Shown here piece after piece: positions 57,018 through 64,000 of a stretch of 64,000 nucleotides of DNA; the first letter of the stretch is position 1, and each line of letters begins with the position of its first letter. The translations under genes were made by a program, and so were the position numbers. The stretch is from Nocardioides sp. CER19. GTDB taxonomy: Bacteria; Actinomycetota; Actinomycetes; Propionibacteriales; Nocardioidaceae. The stretch spans positions 682,001-746,000 of the forward strand of contig NZ_JARVWS010000003.1 of the NCBI RefSeq assembly GCF_029846275.1, given 5' to 3'. The notes under the pieces are model-generated. The model ran no database searches. It was given only the letters and a program-made list of their open reading frames with translations, and was not told the origin of the DNA.

Positions 57018-58844
57018 ATGACGCTGACGAGGGAGACCCCGCCGGCCCGGCCACTGCCGGCGTACGCGCCTCCGGACGGACGGGCCTGGTCGATCGCCGC
57101 CTGGGTGGCCGTGCTGGTGGCGACCGCGACGCACCTCTGGGTCGCCCACACCGCGTTCGTCAAGGGCTTCCCGACGTTCAGCTACGACGAGATCGACACG
57201 CTCATGGCCGGGCGCGCGGCCCTCGGCATCCCCACGCCGCACATCGACGGCTCGGGCTACTTCCCGCTCTCCTCCATCCTCGTCTCCCCCGTGTGGTGGC
57301 TGACCTCGGACCCGTTCACGTTCTACCGCGTCGCGACCGCGGTCGGTGTGGTGACCGCCCTGGTGACGATCTGGCCGCTGGCGCGGATCGCCACCAGGTT
57401 CGGCCTCACCACATCGCAGGCGGTGACCGTCGGCGCCGTCGTGATGGCGATCCCCGCGCGGTCGGTGCAGGCCGAGTACACGCTGGCCGAGAAGCCGCTC
57501 TTCCTCCTCCTCACCCTCTCCGTGCTCGCGGCGGTCCGCCTGGGCGAGCGACCGACCGCGGTGCGGGCGGTCCTGTTCGGCGTACTGGTGGCGCTGACCT
57601 ACTTCACCCACGCCCGCATGCTGGTGTTCGTCGCCGCGGCGGCGCTGTGGCTCCTGCTGTTCGCCTTCCGGCGCTGGCAGGCCGCGCTCGTCGGCCTGGT
57701 CACGCTCCTGCCGCTCGCCTGGGTCGTCCACCGCGTCGCACTCCACGTCAACGGCCTCGTGGACCCCAGCGGGTTCGACCAGGGCCAGCACATGTTCGAC
57801 AACCTCCGGGCCGGCAACGCCGACATGCTGCTGCGGGCCGGGCTCGGCCAGGCCTGGGAGCAGCTCGTCTCCGGCTTCGGCCTGACCGCCGTGGGGGTGG
57901 TGGTCGGCCTCGTCCTGGTGCGGCGCGAGCTGCGCGGCCGGTCGCCGGGGGTGGCCTGTCTCGTGGTGCTGACGTTCGTGGCGCTCTTCGCCGGCAGCGT
58001 CATCGCCTGGGGAAGTGCCGACCAGCTCTACGCCACGACCTGGCGCCGACTCGACGCCTGGATCTACGGCCGGTACGTCGACCCCGCGGCCGACCTGCTC
58101 GTGCTTCTCGCCCTCTGCGCCGTCGTCCGCGGCGTCAGCCGACTGACCCTGGTGGCGGCCTGGTGCGTCGCGCTCGTGATCGCCGTCCCGACGCTCCTGT
58201 GGCTCGCGCCGAAGGCGCCGACCGGTGCCTTCATCACCCCGGCCCACATCCCCGGGGCGATGGCCTGGTGGTGGGCGCTACCCACGCACACCGTGGTGCC
58301 GGGCAGCGTGCCGAGCCTGACCAACGACAACCGGTTCTGGCTGCTCGCCACCCTGACCGCGCTCGTTCCGCTGGCCGTGCTCGCCGTGGGCCGGCTGCGC
58401 GTCCAGCGGGCGGCGACGCTGACGGCCGCGCTGGTCACGGGACTGGTCCTCTCCCTGGCTGGCGCCGGCACCGTCTTCGCCGACCAGGCCAACGGCCGCT
58501 ACCAGGAGACGCACCAGGTGATCAGCCCGCTCGTGCGGCAGCTCCGGTCGATCCTGGCGGACCACCCGGGCACGACGGTCGGCTACCAGCAGGCGTGCCC
58601 GAAGCCGGTGTGGCAGGCCGGGGGCCGCCGCAACCGGTTCACCTGGCAGCTGCTCCCCACCGTCGTGTCGGGCACGACGAAGGGCGTCGACATCGCGATC
58701 GCCTGCGGCGCCGCGGGCGACAGCCTGCCTCCGGGCGGTGTCCTGCTCGAGCAGTCGGCCTTCGGCGTCATCTACGCGTGGGTCATGCCGGGCGCGCTGC
58801 AGGACGAGCTCCGCGACGAGGGCCTCCTCACCACGCCGAGCTGA
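57018..58844 (+). CDS. polytopic membrane protein, GT-C glycosyltransferase-like (copy 1)
   Basis: This 608-residue protein has about 11-12 membrane spans and a C-terminal soluble domain (about 500-608). The first outer loop contains FSYDEIDTLM, reminiscent of the Asp-Glu motif in the first loop of GT-C transferases that use polyprenyl-phosphate sugars. Other visible constants are WLAPKAPTGAFITPAHIPG and SLTNDNRFWLLATL, both shared with the next gene. A mannosyl- or arabinosyl-type transfer to an envelope glycan is only a guess. GGAG before the ATG sets the start. It is divergent from the Nif3 gene by 28 bases. Confidence 0.75.
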   Translation: MTLTRETPPARPLPAYAPPDGRAWSIAAWVAVLVATATHLWVAHTAFVKGFPTFSYDEIDTLMAGRAALGIPTPHIDGSGYFPLSSILVSPVWWLTSDPFTFYRVATAVGVVTALVTIWPLARIATRFGLTTSQAVTVGAVVMAIPARSVQAEYTLAEKPLFLLLTLSVLAAVRLGERPTAVRAVLFGVLVALTYFTHARMLVFVAAAALWLLLFAFRRWQAALVGLVTLLPLAWVVHRVALHVNGLVDPSGFDQGQHMFDNLRAGNADMLLRAGLGQAWEQLVSGFGLTAVGVVVGLVLVRRELRGRSPGVACLVVLTFVALFAGSVIAWGSADQLYATTWRRLDAWIYGRYVDPAADLLVLLALCAVVRGVSRLTLVAAWCVALVIAVPTLLWLAPKAPTGAFITPAHIPGAMAWWWALPTHTVVPGSVPSLTNDNRFWLLATLTALVPLAVLAVGRLRVQRAATLTAALVTGLVLSLAGAGTVFADQANGRYQETHQVISPLVRQLRSILADHPGTTVGYQQACPKPVWQAGGRRNRFTWQLLPTVVSGTTKGVDIAIACGAAGDSLPPGGVLLEQSAFGVIYAWVMPGALQDELRDEGLLTTPS

Positions 58845-58850
58845 CCCTTT

Positions 58851-58911
58851 GCCGACGCGCCGTCGGCGTTTGCGGCGACTTGTTGACTCCACGGTCGACA
58901 CTTGTCACGGT
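58851..58911 (+). promoter_or_regulatory. stem-loop and promoter between the paralogous membrane genes
   Basis: GCCGACG (58851-58857) pairs with CGTCGGC (58861-58867) around CGC, a terminator-like hairpin just after the first paralogue. TTGACT (58883-58888) and CACGGT (58906-58911), 17 bases apart, form a plausible -35/-10 for the second paralogue. Confidence 0.5.
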
Positions 58912-58945
58912 GTCCGCCACCACCCAACCCCAGGAGTCCCCACCG

Positions 58946-60727
58946 ATGGCAGTCAGCACCTCCGCCGAGGTACCGGCGACCCGGGCCGACCCCACCCCGA
59001 GCGACCTCCGCTGGCGGGTCGCCGCCTGGGTGGCCGTGCTGGTCGCCGTGGCGGGGCACGTGTGGGTGGCCCGCAGCTCGATCGTCGCCGGCACCCCGTC
59101 GTTCAACTACGACGAGATCGCCAGCCTCATGCCCAGCCGCGCGCTGGTCGGCCTGCACGCGCCGGAGGTCGGAGGTGCCGGCTACTTCCCCCTCAACGCG
59201 ATCCTCGCCGCCCCGATCTGGTGGTTCACGTCCAGCCCGGTCGCCTTCTACCGCGCGGTCCTCGTGCTGGGTGTGCTCCTCGCCGTCGTCTCGATCTGGC
59301 CACTCGCCCGGGTCGCCACGCGGCTGGGTCTGACCAACGCCCAGGCGGTGACGGTGGCGGGCGTCGTGATGGCCCTGCCCGTCCACACCGTCCACGCCGA
59401 GTTCGCCACCGCCGAGAAGCCGCTCTTCCTCGTCGTGGCGCTCACCGCGCTCGCCGCCGTACGGCTCGCCGAGCGGCCGACGTACGCGCGCGTCGTGCTG
59501 GTCTCCCTCGGCGTCGCGCTCGCCTACTTCGCCCACGCCCGGATGCTCACCGTGGTCGTCGCCGCCTTCCTGTGGCTGGTGCTCTTCACCGTCCGGCACG
59601 TGCGCGTCGGGCTCGTCGGGCTCGCCGCGCTGGTGTTCTTCACCTGGGCGGCCCGCACCCTCGCGCTCCGCATCGTCCTCCTCGTCAGCCCGGGCGGGTT
59701 CCGCCAGGCCGACAACTTCACCGACGCTCTCGTCCACCTGCGCGTCGGGCTGCTCACGCGCACAGTGCTCGGCCAGTCGTGGGAGCAGGTCGTCTCGACG
59801 TTCGGTCTCGCTCCCCTCGGCCTGCTCGTCGTCATCGTCCTCGTGCTGCGCGAGGTGAGGCAGCGCAGCGCCGGCCCGGCGCTGTTCCTCCTGCTCGCGG
59901 TCGGCGCCCTGTTCGCCGGCAGCGCCCTGGACTGGGCGCAGGCCGACCAGCTGTGGCCGACCACCCGGGTGCGGCTCGACGTCTGGATCTACGGCCGGTA
60001 CGCCGACCCGCTGTTCGCCCTCGTCACGCTGGTCGCCCTGGCCGCGATCGTCCGGGGCGCGCGCCGGTGGGAGGTGTGGGCGGCCGCGGCGGTCGACCTG
60101 GCGATCGTGGTGCCGACCGTCCTCTGGCTCGCCCCGCAGGCGCCGACCGGCGACCGGACCACCCCGGCCAACATGCCGGGCTCCTCGGCCTTCTCGTGGG
60201 CGCTCCCCGACCACCCGATCCCGACGGGCATCCTCCCGACCCTGACCAACGACAACCGCTTCTGGCTGATCGCGAGCCTCGTCGCCCTGGTCCCGGTCGC
60301 CGTACTCCTGGTCGCGCGCCGCCGAGCGCTCGTGGTGCTGGCGGTGGTGCTCGTCCTCGGCGCGGCCGGGACGGCGACCGCCAACGTCGCGACCGACGAC
60401 TTCCACGACAAGCGTGTCCAGCCCGTGCCGCTGGTGGGCACGCTGCGCCACATCGTGGCGGACCACCCGGACACGTCGATCTCCTACTTCCCGGGCTGCC
60501 CGGGGCGGGCACCGGCCGCCGGTCGCATCCGCGTCCCGTGGATGATGCTGCCGACGACCTTGGGGACCGACCCCGGTGCCGACATCGTCATCGCATGTGC
60601 CGCGCATCCGGCCGCGAAGCAACCCGGAGCCGTCGCGCTGCCCGGCGTCGTGGACAGGTCCTACCGGGCCTGGGTGCGGCCGGGCCCGCTCCAGGACGCG
60701 CTGCGGACCGAGGGGCTGGTCAGTTGA
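58946..60727 (+). CDS. polytopic membrane protein, GT-C glycosyltransferase-like (copy 2)
   Basis: This 593-residue protein is a tandem paralogue of the preceding one. It has the same 11-12-span layout, FNYDEIASLMPSRALVG in the first outer loop, WLAPQAPTGDRTTPANMPG and TLTNDNRFWLIASL, and the same C-terminal soluble domain with a cysteine pair (FPGCPGRAP, VIACAAHP). The duplication is old enough for many substitutions, so the two probably differ in acceptor or donor. AGGAG before the ATG at 58946 is preferred to a GTG at 58910. It overlaps the convergent ligase gene by eight bases. Confidence 0.75.
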   Translation: MAVSTSAEVPATRADPTPSDLRWRVAAWVAVLVAVAGHVWVARSSIVAGTPSFNYDEIASLMPSRALVGLHAPEVGGAGYFPLNAILAAPIWWFTSSPVAFYRAVLVLGVLLAVVSIWPLARVATRLGLTNAQAVTVAGVVMALPVHTVHAEFATAEKPLFLVVALTALAAVRLAERPTYARVVLVSLGVALAYFAHARMLTVVVAAFLWLVLFTVRHVRVGLVGLAALVFFTWAARTLALRIVLLVSPGGFRQADNFTDALVHLRVGLLTRTVLGQSWEQVVSTFGLAPLGLLVVIVLVLREVRQRSAGPALFLLLAVGALFAGSALDWAQADQLWPTTRVRLDVWIYGRYADPLFALVTLVALAAIVRGARRWEVWAAAAVDLAIVVPTVLWLAPQAPTGDRTTPANMPGSSAFSWALPDHPIPTGILPTLTNDNRFWLIASLVALVPVAVLLVARRRALVVLAVVLVLGAAGTATANVATDDFHDKRVQPVPLVGTLRHIVADHPDTSISYFPGCPGRAPAAGRIRVPWMMLPTTLGTDPGADIVIACAAHPAAKQPGAVALPGVVDRSYRAWVRPGPLQDALRTEGLVS

Positions 60728-62264
60728 CCTGCCGCTCGTAGCCCTCCCAGTAGGGCGCGCGCAGCTTGAACTTCTGCAGCTTGCCGGTCGCCGTCCGCGC
60801 CAGCTCGGCGCGGAACTCGACCGAGGTGGGCGCCTTGTAGCCGGCGGCGCGTTCCTTGCACCACGCGATCAGCTCGGCCTCGGTCGCCTCCGCCCCCGGC
60901 GCGAGGACCACGAGTGCCTTGATCGTCTCGCCCCACTTCTCGCTCGGCACCCCGATGACCGCCACCTCCGCGACGGCGGGGTGGGAGAAGAGCACGTCCT
61001 CGACCTCGATGCTCGAGACGTTCTCACCGCCGGTGATGATCACGTCCTTCTTGCGGTCGCTGATCGTCAGGTAGCCGTCGTCGCCGATCGAGCCGCCGTC
61101 GCCGGTGTGGAACCAGCCGTCCTTCAGTGCCCGCTCGGACTCCTCCGGCTGCTCCCAATAGCCCTCCAGCACCACGTTGGAGCGGGCCAGCACCTCACCC
61201 TCCGGGTCTACCTTCAAGGTGACGCCGACCGCCGGGGCGCCGGCGCGGGTCAGCCGGGTGGCCCGCTCGTGGGCGTCCAGGTCGTCCCACTCGGCGCGGG
61301 TGCGGTTGATGGTGAGCAGCGGAGAGGTCTCGGTGAGGCCGTAGATCTGGATGAACTCCCAGCCGAGCTCCTCCTGGACCCGCACGACCGTCTTCGTCGG
61401 CGGCGGCGCGCCGGCCATGATGATCCGCACCCGGTCGCGGCCCGGGATCTCGCCGTTCCCGTTCTCGGCCCAGTCCTGGGCGGCGTCGAGCACAGCCGCG
61501 GCGACCGCCGGAGCGGCGCACAGGTAGGTGACGCCGTGGTCGCGGACCCGGCGCAGGATCTCGGCACCGTCGACCTTGCGGAGGATGACGTGCTTGACGC
61601 CCATCCCGGTCGCCGCGAAGGGCATCCCCCAGCCGTTGGCGTGGAACTGCGGAAGCGTGTGGAGGTAGACGTCCCGGTCGCTCACCCCGGCGTGCAGCGC
61701 GAACGTGATCGCGTTGGTCCAGATGTTGCGATGGGTGATCTGCACGCCCTTCGGCCGGGCGGTCGTCCCGGACGTGTAGTTGATCGTCGCGGTCGCGTTC
61801 TCGTCGTGCTCCCACGGGACCGGCTCGGCGCCGGGCGGCGCGTAGAGGTCCTCGTCCCGACCGAGGACGAACCGGTGCTCGGCGGTCACGTCGGCGAGCG
61901 CCTCGTCGAGCTCCGGATCGACGTAGAGCACCTTGGCGCCGCAGTGGCCGACGATGTACTTCACCTCGTCGGGCCGCAGGCGGAAGTTGATCGGCACCAG
62001 CACCCGCCCGTAGCCGGCCACCCCGAAGAACGCGGTCAGCAGCCGGGCGCTGTTGTGGCTGACCACCGCGACGCGCTCGCCGAAGCCGACGCCCAGCTCG
62101 TCGAGCCGAGCCGCCTGGCGGCGGGCGAGGTCGCCCATCTCGCGGTAGGTCAGGTCGCCGAGCGACGGGGCGGGCTGGTCGGGCTCGTCGACGACGCCGA
62201 CCCGGTCGCCGTACACCTGCACGGCCCGGTCGAGGAAGTCGTTGACGCTGAAGGGGACGAACAC
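60720..62264 (-). CDS. acyl-CoA synthetase (AMP-dependent ligase)
   Basis: This 514-residue ANL-superfamily enzyme has the P-loop TINYTSGTTARPKGVQITHRN near residue 160, IYGLTETSPLL near 295, the adenosine-binding GWFHTGDGGSIGDDGYLTISDRKKD near 385, and the C-terminal catalytic lysine in RTATGKLQKFKL. It activates a carboxylate, probably a medium or long fatty acid, to its CoA thioester. The exact chain length is not readable. GGAGG lies six bases before the GTG start. No beta-oxidation genes are adjacent. Confidence 0.88.
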   Translation of the reverse strand: MFVPFSVNDFLDRAVQVYGDRVGVVDEPDQPAPSLGDLTYREMGDLARRQAARLDELGVGFGERVAVVSHNSARLLTAFFGVAGYGRVLVPINFRLRPDEVKYIVGHCGAKVLYVDPELDEALADVTAEHRFVLGRDEDLYAPPGAEPVPWEHDENATATINYTSGTTARPKGVQITHRNIWTNAITFALHAGVSDRDVYLHTLPQFHANGWGMPFAATGMGVKHVILRKVDGAEILRRVRDHGVTYLCAAPAVAAAVLDAAQDWAENGNGEIPGRDRVRIIMAGAPPPTKTVVRVQEELGWEFIQIYGLTETSPLLTINRTRAEWDDLDAHERATRLTRAGAPAVGVTLKVDPEGEVLARSNVVLEGYWEQPEESERALKDGWFHTGDGGSIGDDGYLTISDRKKDVIITGGENVSSIEVEDVLFSHPAVAEVAVIGVPSEKWGETIKALVVLAPGAEATEAELIAWCKERAAGYKAPTSVEFRAELARTATGKLQKFKLRAPYWEGYERQVN

Positions 62265-62397
62265 GATGACCTCCGAAGGACGTGACCTGCTTCACACTGC
62301 CAAGGACCCTAGCGTCCCGCCGTTGGCGCCCGGTTGCCAGCGTCCCGCGCGGTTCCGACCCCCGTTCCAGGGACGGAGGCTCGGACACCGCTCCGCC

Positions 62398-62565
62398 ATG
62401 CGCACCACCGAGCTCGCCCCTCTGCTCAGCACGCCCGGCCCCTTCGCGACCGTCTTCGTCGACGTGAGCCAGGGCGTCGTGGAGGCGGTCGCTCCGGGCC
62501 CCGCCGCCCGGCTGCTGGTCGCCACCGGCGCCGGCATCGCTGACGACGACACGGCGGCGTGCTGA
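62398..62565 (+). pseudogene. possible remnant of a baeRF2 (Rv2629-like) gene
   Basis: This 55-residue frame begins MRTTELAPLLSTPGPFATVFVDVS, which looks like the N-terminus of the Rv2629/baeRF-family 2 proteins (normally 350-380 residues). It then continues into an unrelated-looking tail and stops. About 300 codons of the expected gene are absent, and the 123 bases that follow hold no more of it. It could be a decayed gene or a small unrelated ORF. No ribosome-binding site is evident. Confidence 0.35.
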
Positions 62566-62688
62566 GGGCGGGGATGCTGCCGCCCGACGCGGCGGACCGG
62601 GAGCTCGACACCGCTCGGGTCGTGAAGCGCCCCGCCTGATCCAGGATTCCGTCGACACGAGCGTCATCCACGTGCGACGCTCCCGCCC

Positions 62689-62976
62689 GTGACCGACACC
62701 GAGACCAAGAACACGGCGCCGCCACGCGCCACCACCCTCCAGGGACACCCGGACACGTCGACGATCTTCGTTCTCGGGTTGGTGGGACTGAGCGGGACAT
62801 TCGTCTTCGGTGGGTGCGCGTGGTACTTCGGCAACCGGCTGCTCCGCAAGTACGACGCCGAGCCGGGCCGGTGGGGCCGTCGCGGCTGGGTCCAGGCGGG
62901 CCGGGTCATGGGCATGGTCGGGACGGGCCTGAGCGTCGTCAACACCGGCCTCGTGCTGGTCGGTCTGGCGCAGTAG
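62689..62976 (+). CDS. small membrane protein
   Basis: This 95-residue protein has two membrane spans (about residues 26-47 and 73-93) separated by a basic loop (RLLRKYDAEPGRWGRRGW). It resembles DUF4190-like two-span actinobacterial proteins with no known function. The GTG start has no ribosome-binding site but lies seven bases after a weak GACGCT. It ends eight bases before the convergent flippase-like gene. Confidence 0.6.
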   Translation: MTDTETKNTAPPRATTLQGHPDTSTIFVLGLVGLSGTFVFGGCAWYFGNRLLRKYDAEPGRWGRRGWVQAGRVMGMVGTGLSVVNTGLVLVGLAQ

Positions 62977-62984
62977 CCGTCGCG

Positions 62985-64000
62985 TCACCCCGCCGTCGCG
63001 GACGCTTCCGGCGGGCTGAGGCGCTTCGGCGCGAGCGCGAGCCCGAGCAGGCCGAAGGGCAACGGCAGCCAGTAGCTGAAGAGCCGGTAGGCGAACGTCG
63101 CGAGCACGGCATCGCCGGGACTGACACCGGCGAGCGTGAGGAGCGCCGTCATCCCCGCCTCGACGAACCCGAGGCCGCCTGGCGTGACCGGGATGTTGCC
63201 GAGCGCCTTCGCGCCGCAGAACGCCATGAGGGCCAGACCGGGCCGCGGGTAGGACCCGATCGCGGCGAGCGCGACCTCGAGGGTCAGGAAGTCGAGCAGC
63301 CAGCGCCCGACCGCCGCGGCGAGCGCGCGCTTCCAGTGCGGTCCCGTGACCGTCGTGATCTCGTCGCGCTCGGCGAGGAGGCGCTGGGGCAGATCGGTGA
63401 CCGGGGTGGCGCGGCGACGGATCCGGTTCCGCGCGCCCTGCGCGACGCGGCCGATCCACAGCAGCGGGCGGTCGGTGTTCAGCAGGAGGGCGCCGACGCC
63501 CACGATGAGCGCGAAGGCGGCGACGGTCGTCCCGGCGGCCTCGAGCAGGTTGCGGTTGACGTTGCCGGCGATCACGGCGGGGATGGCGAGCACGGGCAGG
63601 CCGAGGACCACGGCGAACACGAGCAGGTTCACCGCCGTGAGAGCGCGCACGGTCGCCCGTCGTTCCAGACCGGCGGCGACGAAGATCCGGTACTGCAGGG
63701 CGGCTCCGACCGGCCCGCCGCCCGGGGCGATGTTCGACAGTGCGTTGGACGCGAGCTGGGCGGCGATGACCGGCCTCCACCTGACCCGGCGGAGTGCGAC
63801 GCGCTGCAGGTCCCAGAGGCAGGCGCAGACGGCGACCTGGAGGGCGAACATCGCCAGCAGCGACGTCGCGCTGAAGCGGGTGATCTGGCGCCACGACGAG
63901 AACGTGGCGACAAGACTGGGGAACACCAGGTAGAGCGACACCAGCGTGACGGCGAGCCACACCAGGTTCCGGACCAGGGACCGCGGCTTCTCCTGCTCGC
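62985..64000 (-). CDS. lysylphosphatidylglycerol synthase-type flippase membrane protein, 5' end outside the window
   Basis: The frame stays open to the window edge (upstream residues EQEKPRSLVRNLVWLAV), so the N-terminus may lie beyond 64000. The visible 338 residues contain about seven membrane spans and the PF03706 signatures SNIAPGGGPVGAALQYRI and IPVTPGGLGFVEAGM, as in the membrane domain of MprF and AglD-type proteins. Without the soluble aminoacyl-transferase domain it more likely flips a lipid or polyprenyl-sugar than makes lysyl-PG. Confidence 0.82.
   Translation of the reverse strand, partial: EQEKPRSLVRNLVWLAVTLVSLYLVFPSLVATFSSWRQITRFSATSLLAMFALQVAVCACLWDLQRVALRRVRWRPVIAAQLASNALSNIAPGGGPVGAALQYRIFVAAGLERRATVRALTAVNLLVFAVVLGLPVLAIPAVIAGNVNRNLLEAAGTTVAAFALIVGVGALLLNTDRPLLWIGRVAQGARNRIRRRATPVTDLPQRLLAERDEITTVTGPHWKRALAAAVGRWLLDFLTLEVALAAIGSYPRPGLALMAFCGAKALGNIPVTPGGLGFVEAGMTALLTLAGVSPGDAVLATFAYRLFSYWLPLPFGLLGLALAPKRLSPPEASATAG

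Noticed and set aside
1..64000. tRNA or rRNA genes, CRISPR arrays, insertion sequences, attachment sites, replication origin
   Set aside because: I looked for TTC-loop/CCA-type tRNA patterns, regularly spaced repeats, transposase motifs, long terminal inverted repeats and DnaA-box clusters, and saw none. This was by eye, so short or diverged elements could be missed.

Overview
The window is about 64 kb of very GC-rich chromosomal DNA from an actinobacterium. The gene set points to Nocardioidaceae, probably Nocardioides, but this is an inference from gene content and not a placement. It has a CrtR-type MarR regulator divergent from a C50-carotenoid operon, LacI-controlled secreted glycosidases, a LAL-type regulator, the conserved Nif3 / zinc-ribbon / RNase H-phosphatase operon also found in mycobacteria, a perfect actinobacterial LexA box, and many genes whose start codon lies 6-7 bases after a -10-like TANNNT box (leaderless transcripts). 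I saw no tRNA, rRNA, CRISPR array, insertion sequence or prophage.

Region by region. 1-19 kb is a stress and detoxification stretch. It holds alpha/beta hydrolases, short-chain and medium-chain dehydrogenases, an MFS exporter with a divergent MarR, a hemerythrin protein followed by a SigJ-like sigma factor, a LAL-type LuxR regulator lacking its ATPase half, a secreted phosphodiester-glycosidase-like protein, a divergent glucose-6-phosphate dehydrogenase, and several TetR regulators with visible operators. 19-40 kb is rich in carbohydrate enzymes. It has a secreted GH78 rhamnosidase, a LacI repressor beside a secreted GH3 enzyme that is split by a frameshift, a GH13 alpha-glucosidase divergent from a second LacI repressor, and a secreted GH15 glucoamylase. 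LacI operators and CRP-like sites are readable in front of these genes. The same region carries a perfect SOS box upstream of a 74-residue protein of unknown function.

40.6-46.3 kb is a compact carotenoid operon (crtE-crtB-crtI-crtYe-crtYf-crtEb) with ATGA overlaps at all five junctions and a divergent crtR with a palindromic operator. The products should take FPP to lycopene, then elongate and cyclise it to a C50 carotenoid. 46.3-52 kb holds a copper-type locus: a single ORF joining a zinc-binding anti-sigma domain, four membrane segments, CopC and CopD; a YcnI protein; an ECF sigma factor; and a membrane-anchored protein with a histidine-rich motif. A palindrome between the fusion gene and ycnI gives both genes a GGGAACC box and an ACTC box at identical spacing, which suggests one bidirectional ECF promoter. 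This is the most novel-looking system in the window.

52-64 kb is housekeeping-like: RNB exoribonuclease and YaaA with physically overlapping divergent promoters, the RNase H / zinc-ribbon / Nif3 operon (the zinc-ribbon gene seems to start at CTG), two tandem paralogous membrane proteins resembling GT-C glycosyltransferases, an acyl-CoA ligase, and a flippase-like membrane protein cut by the window edge.
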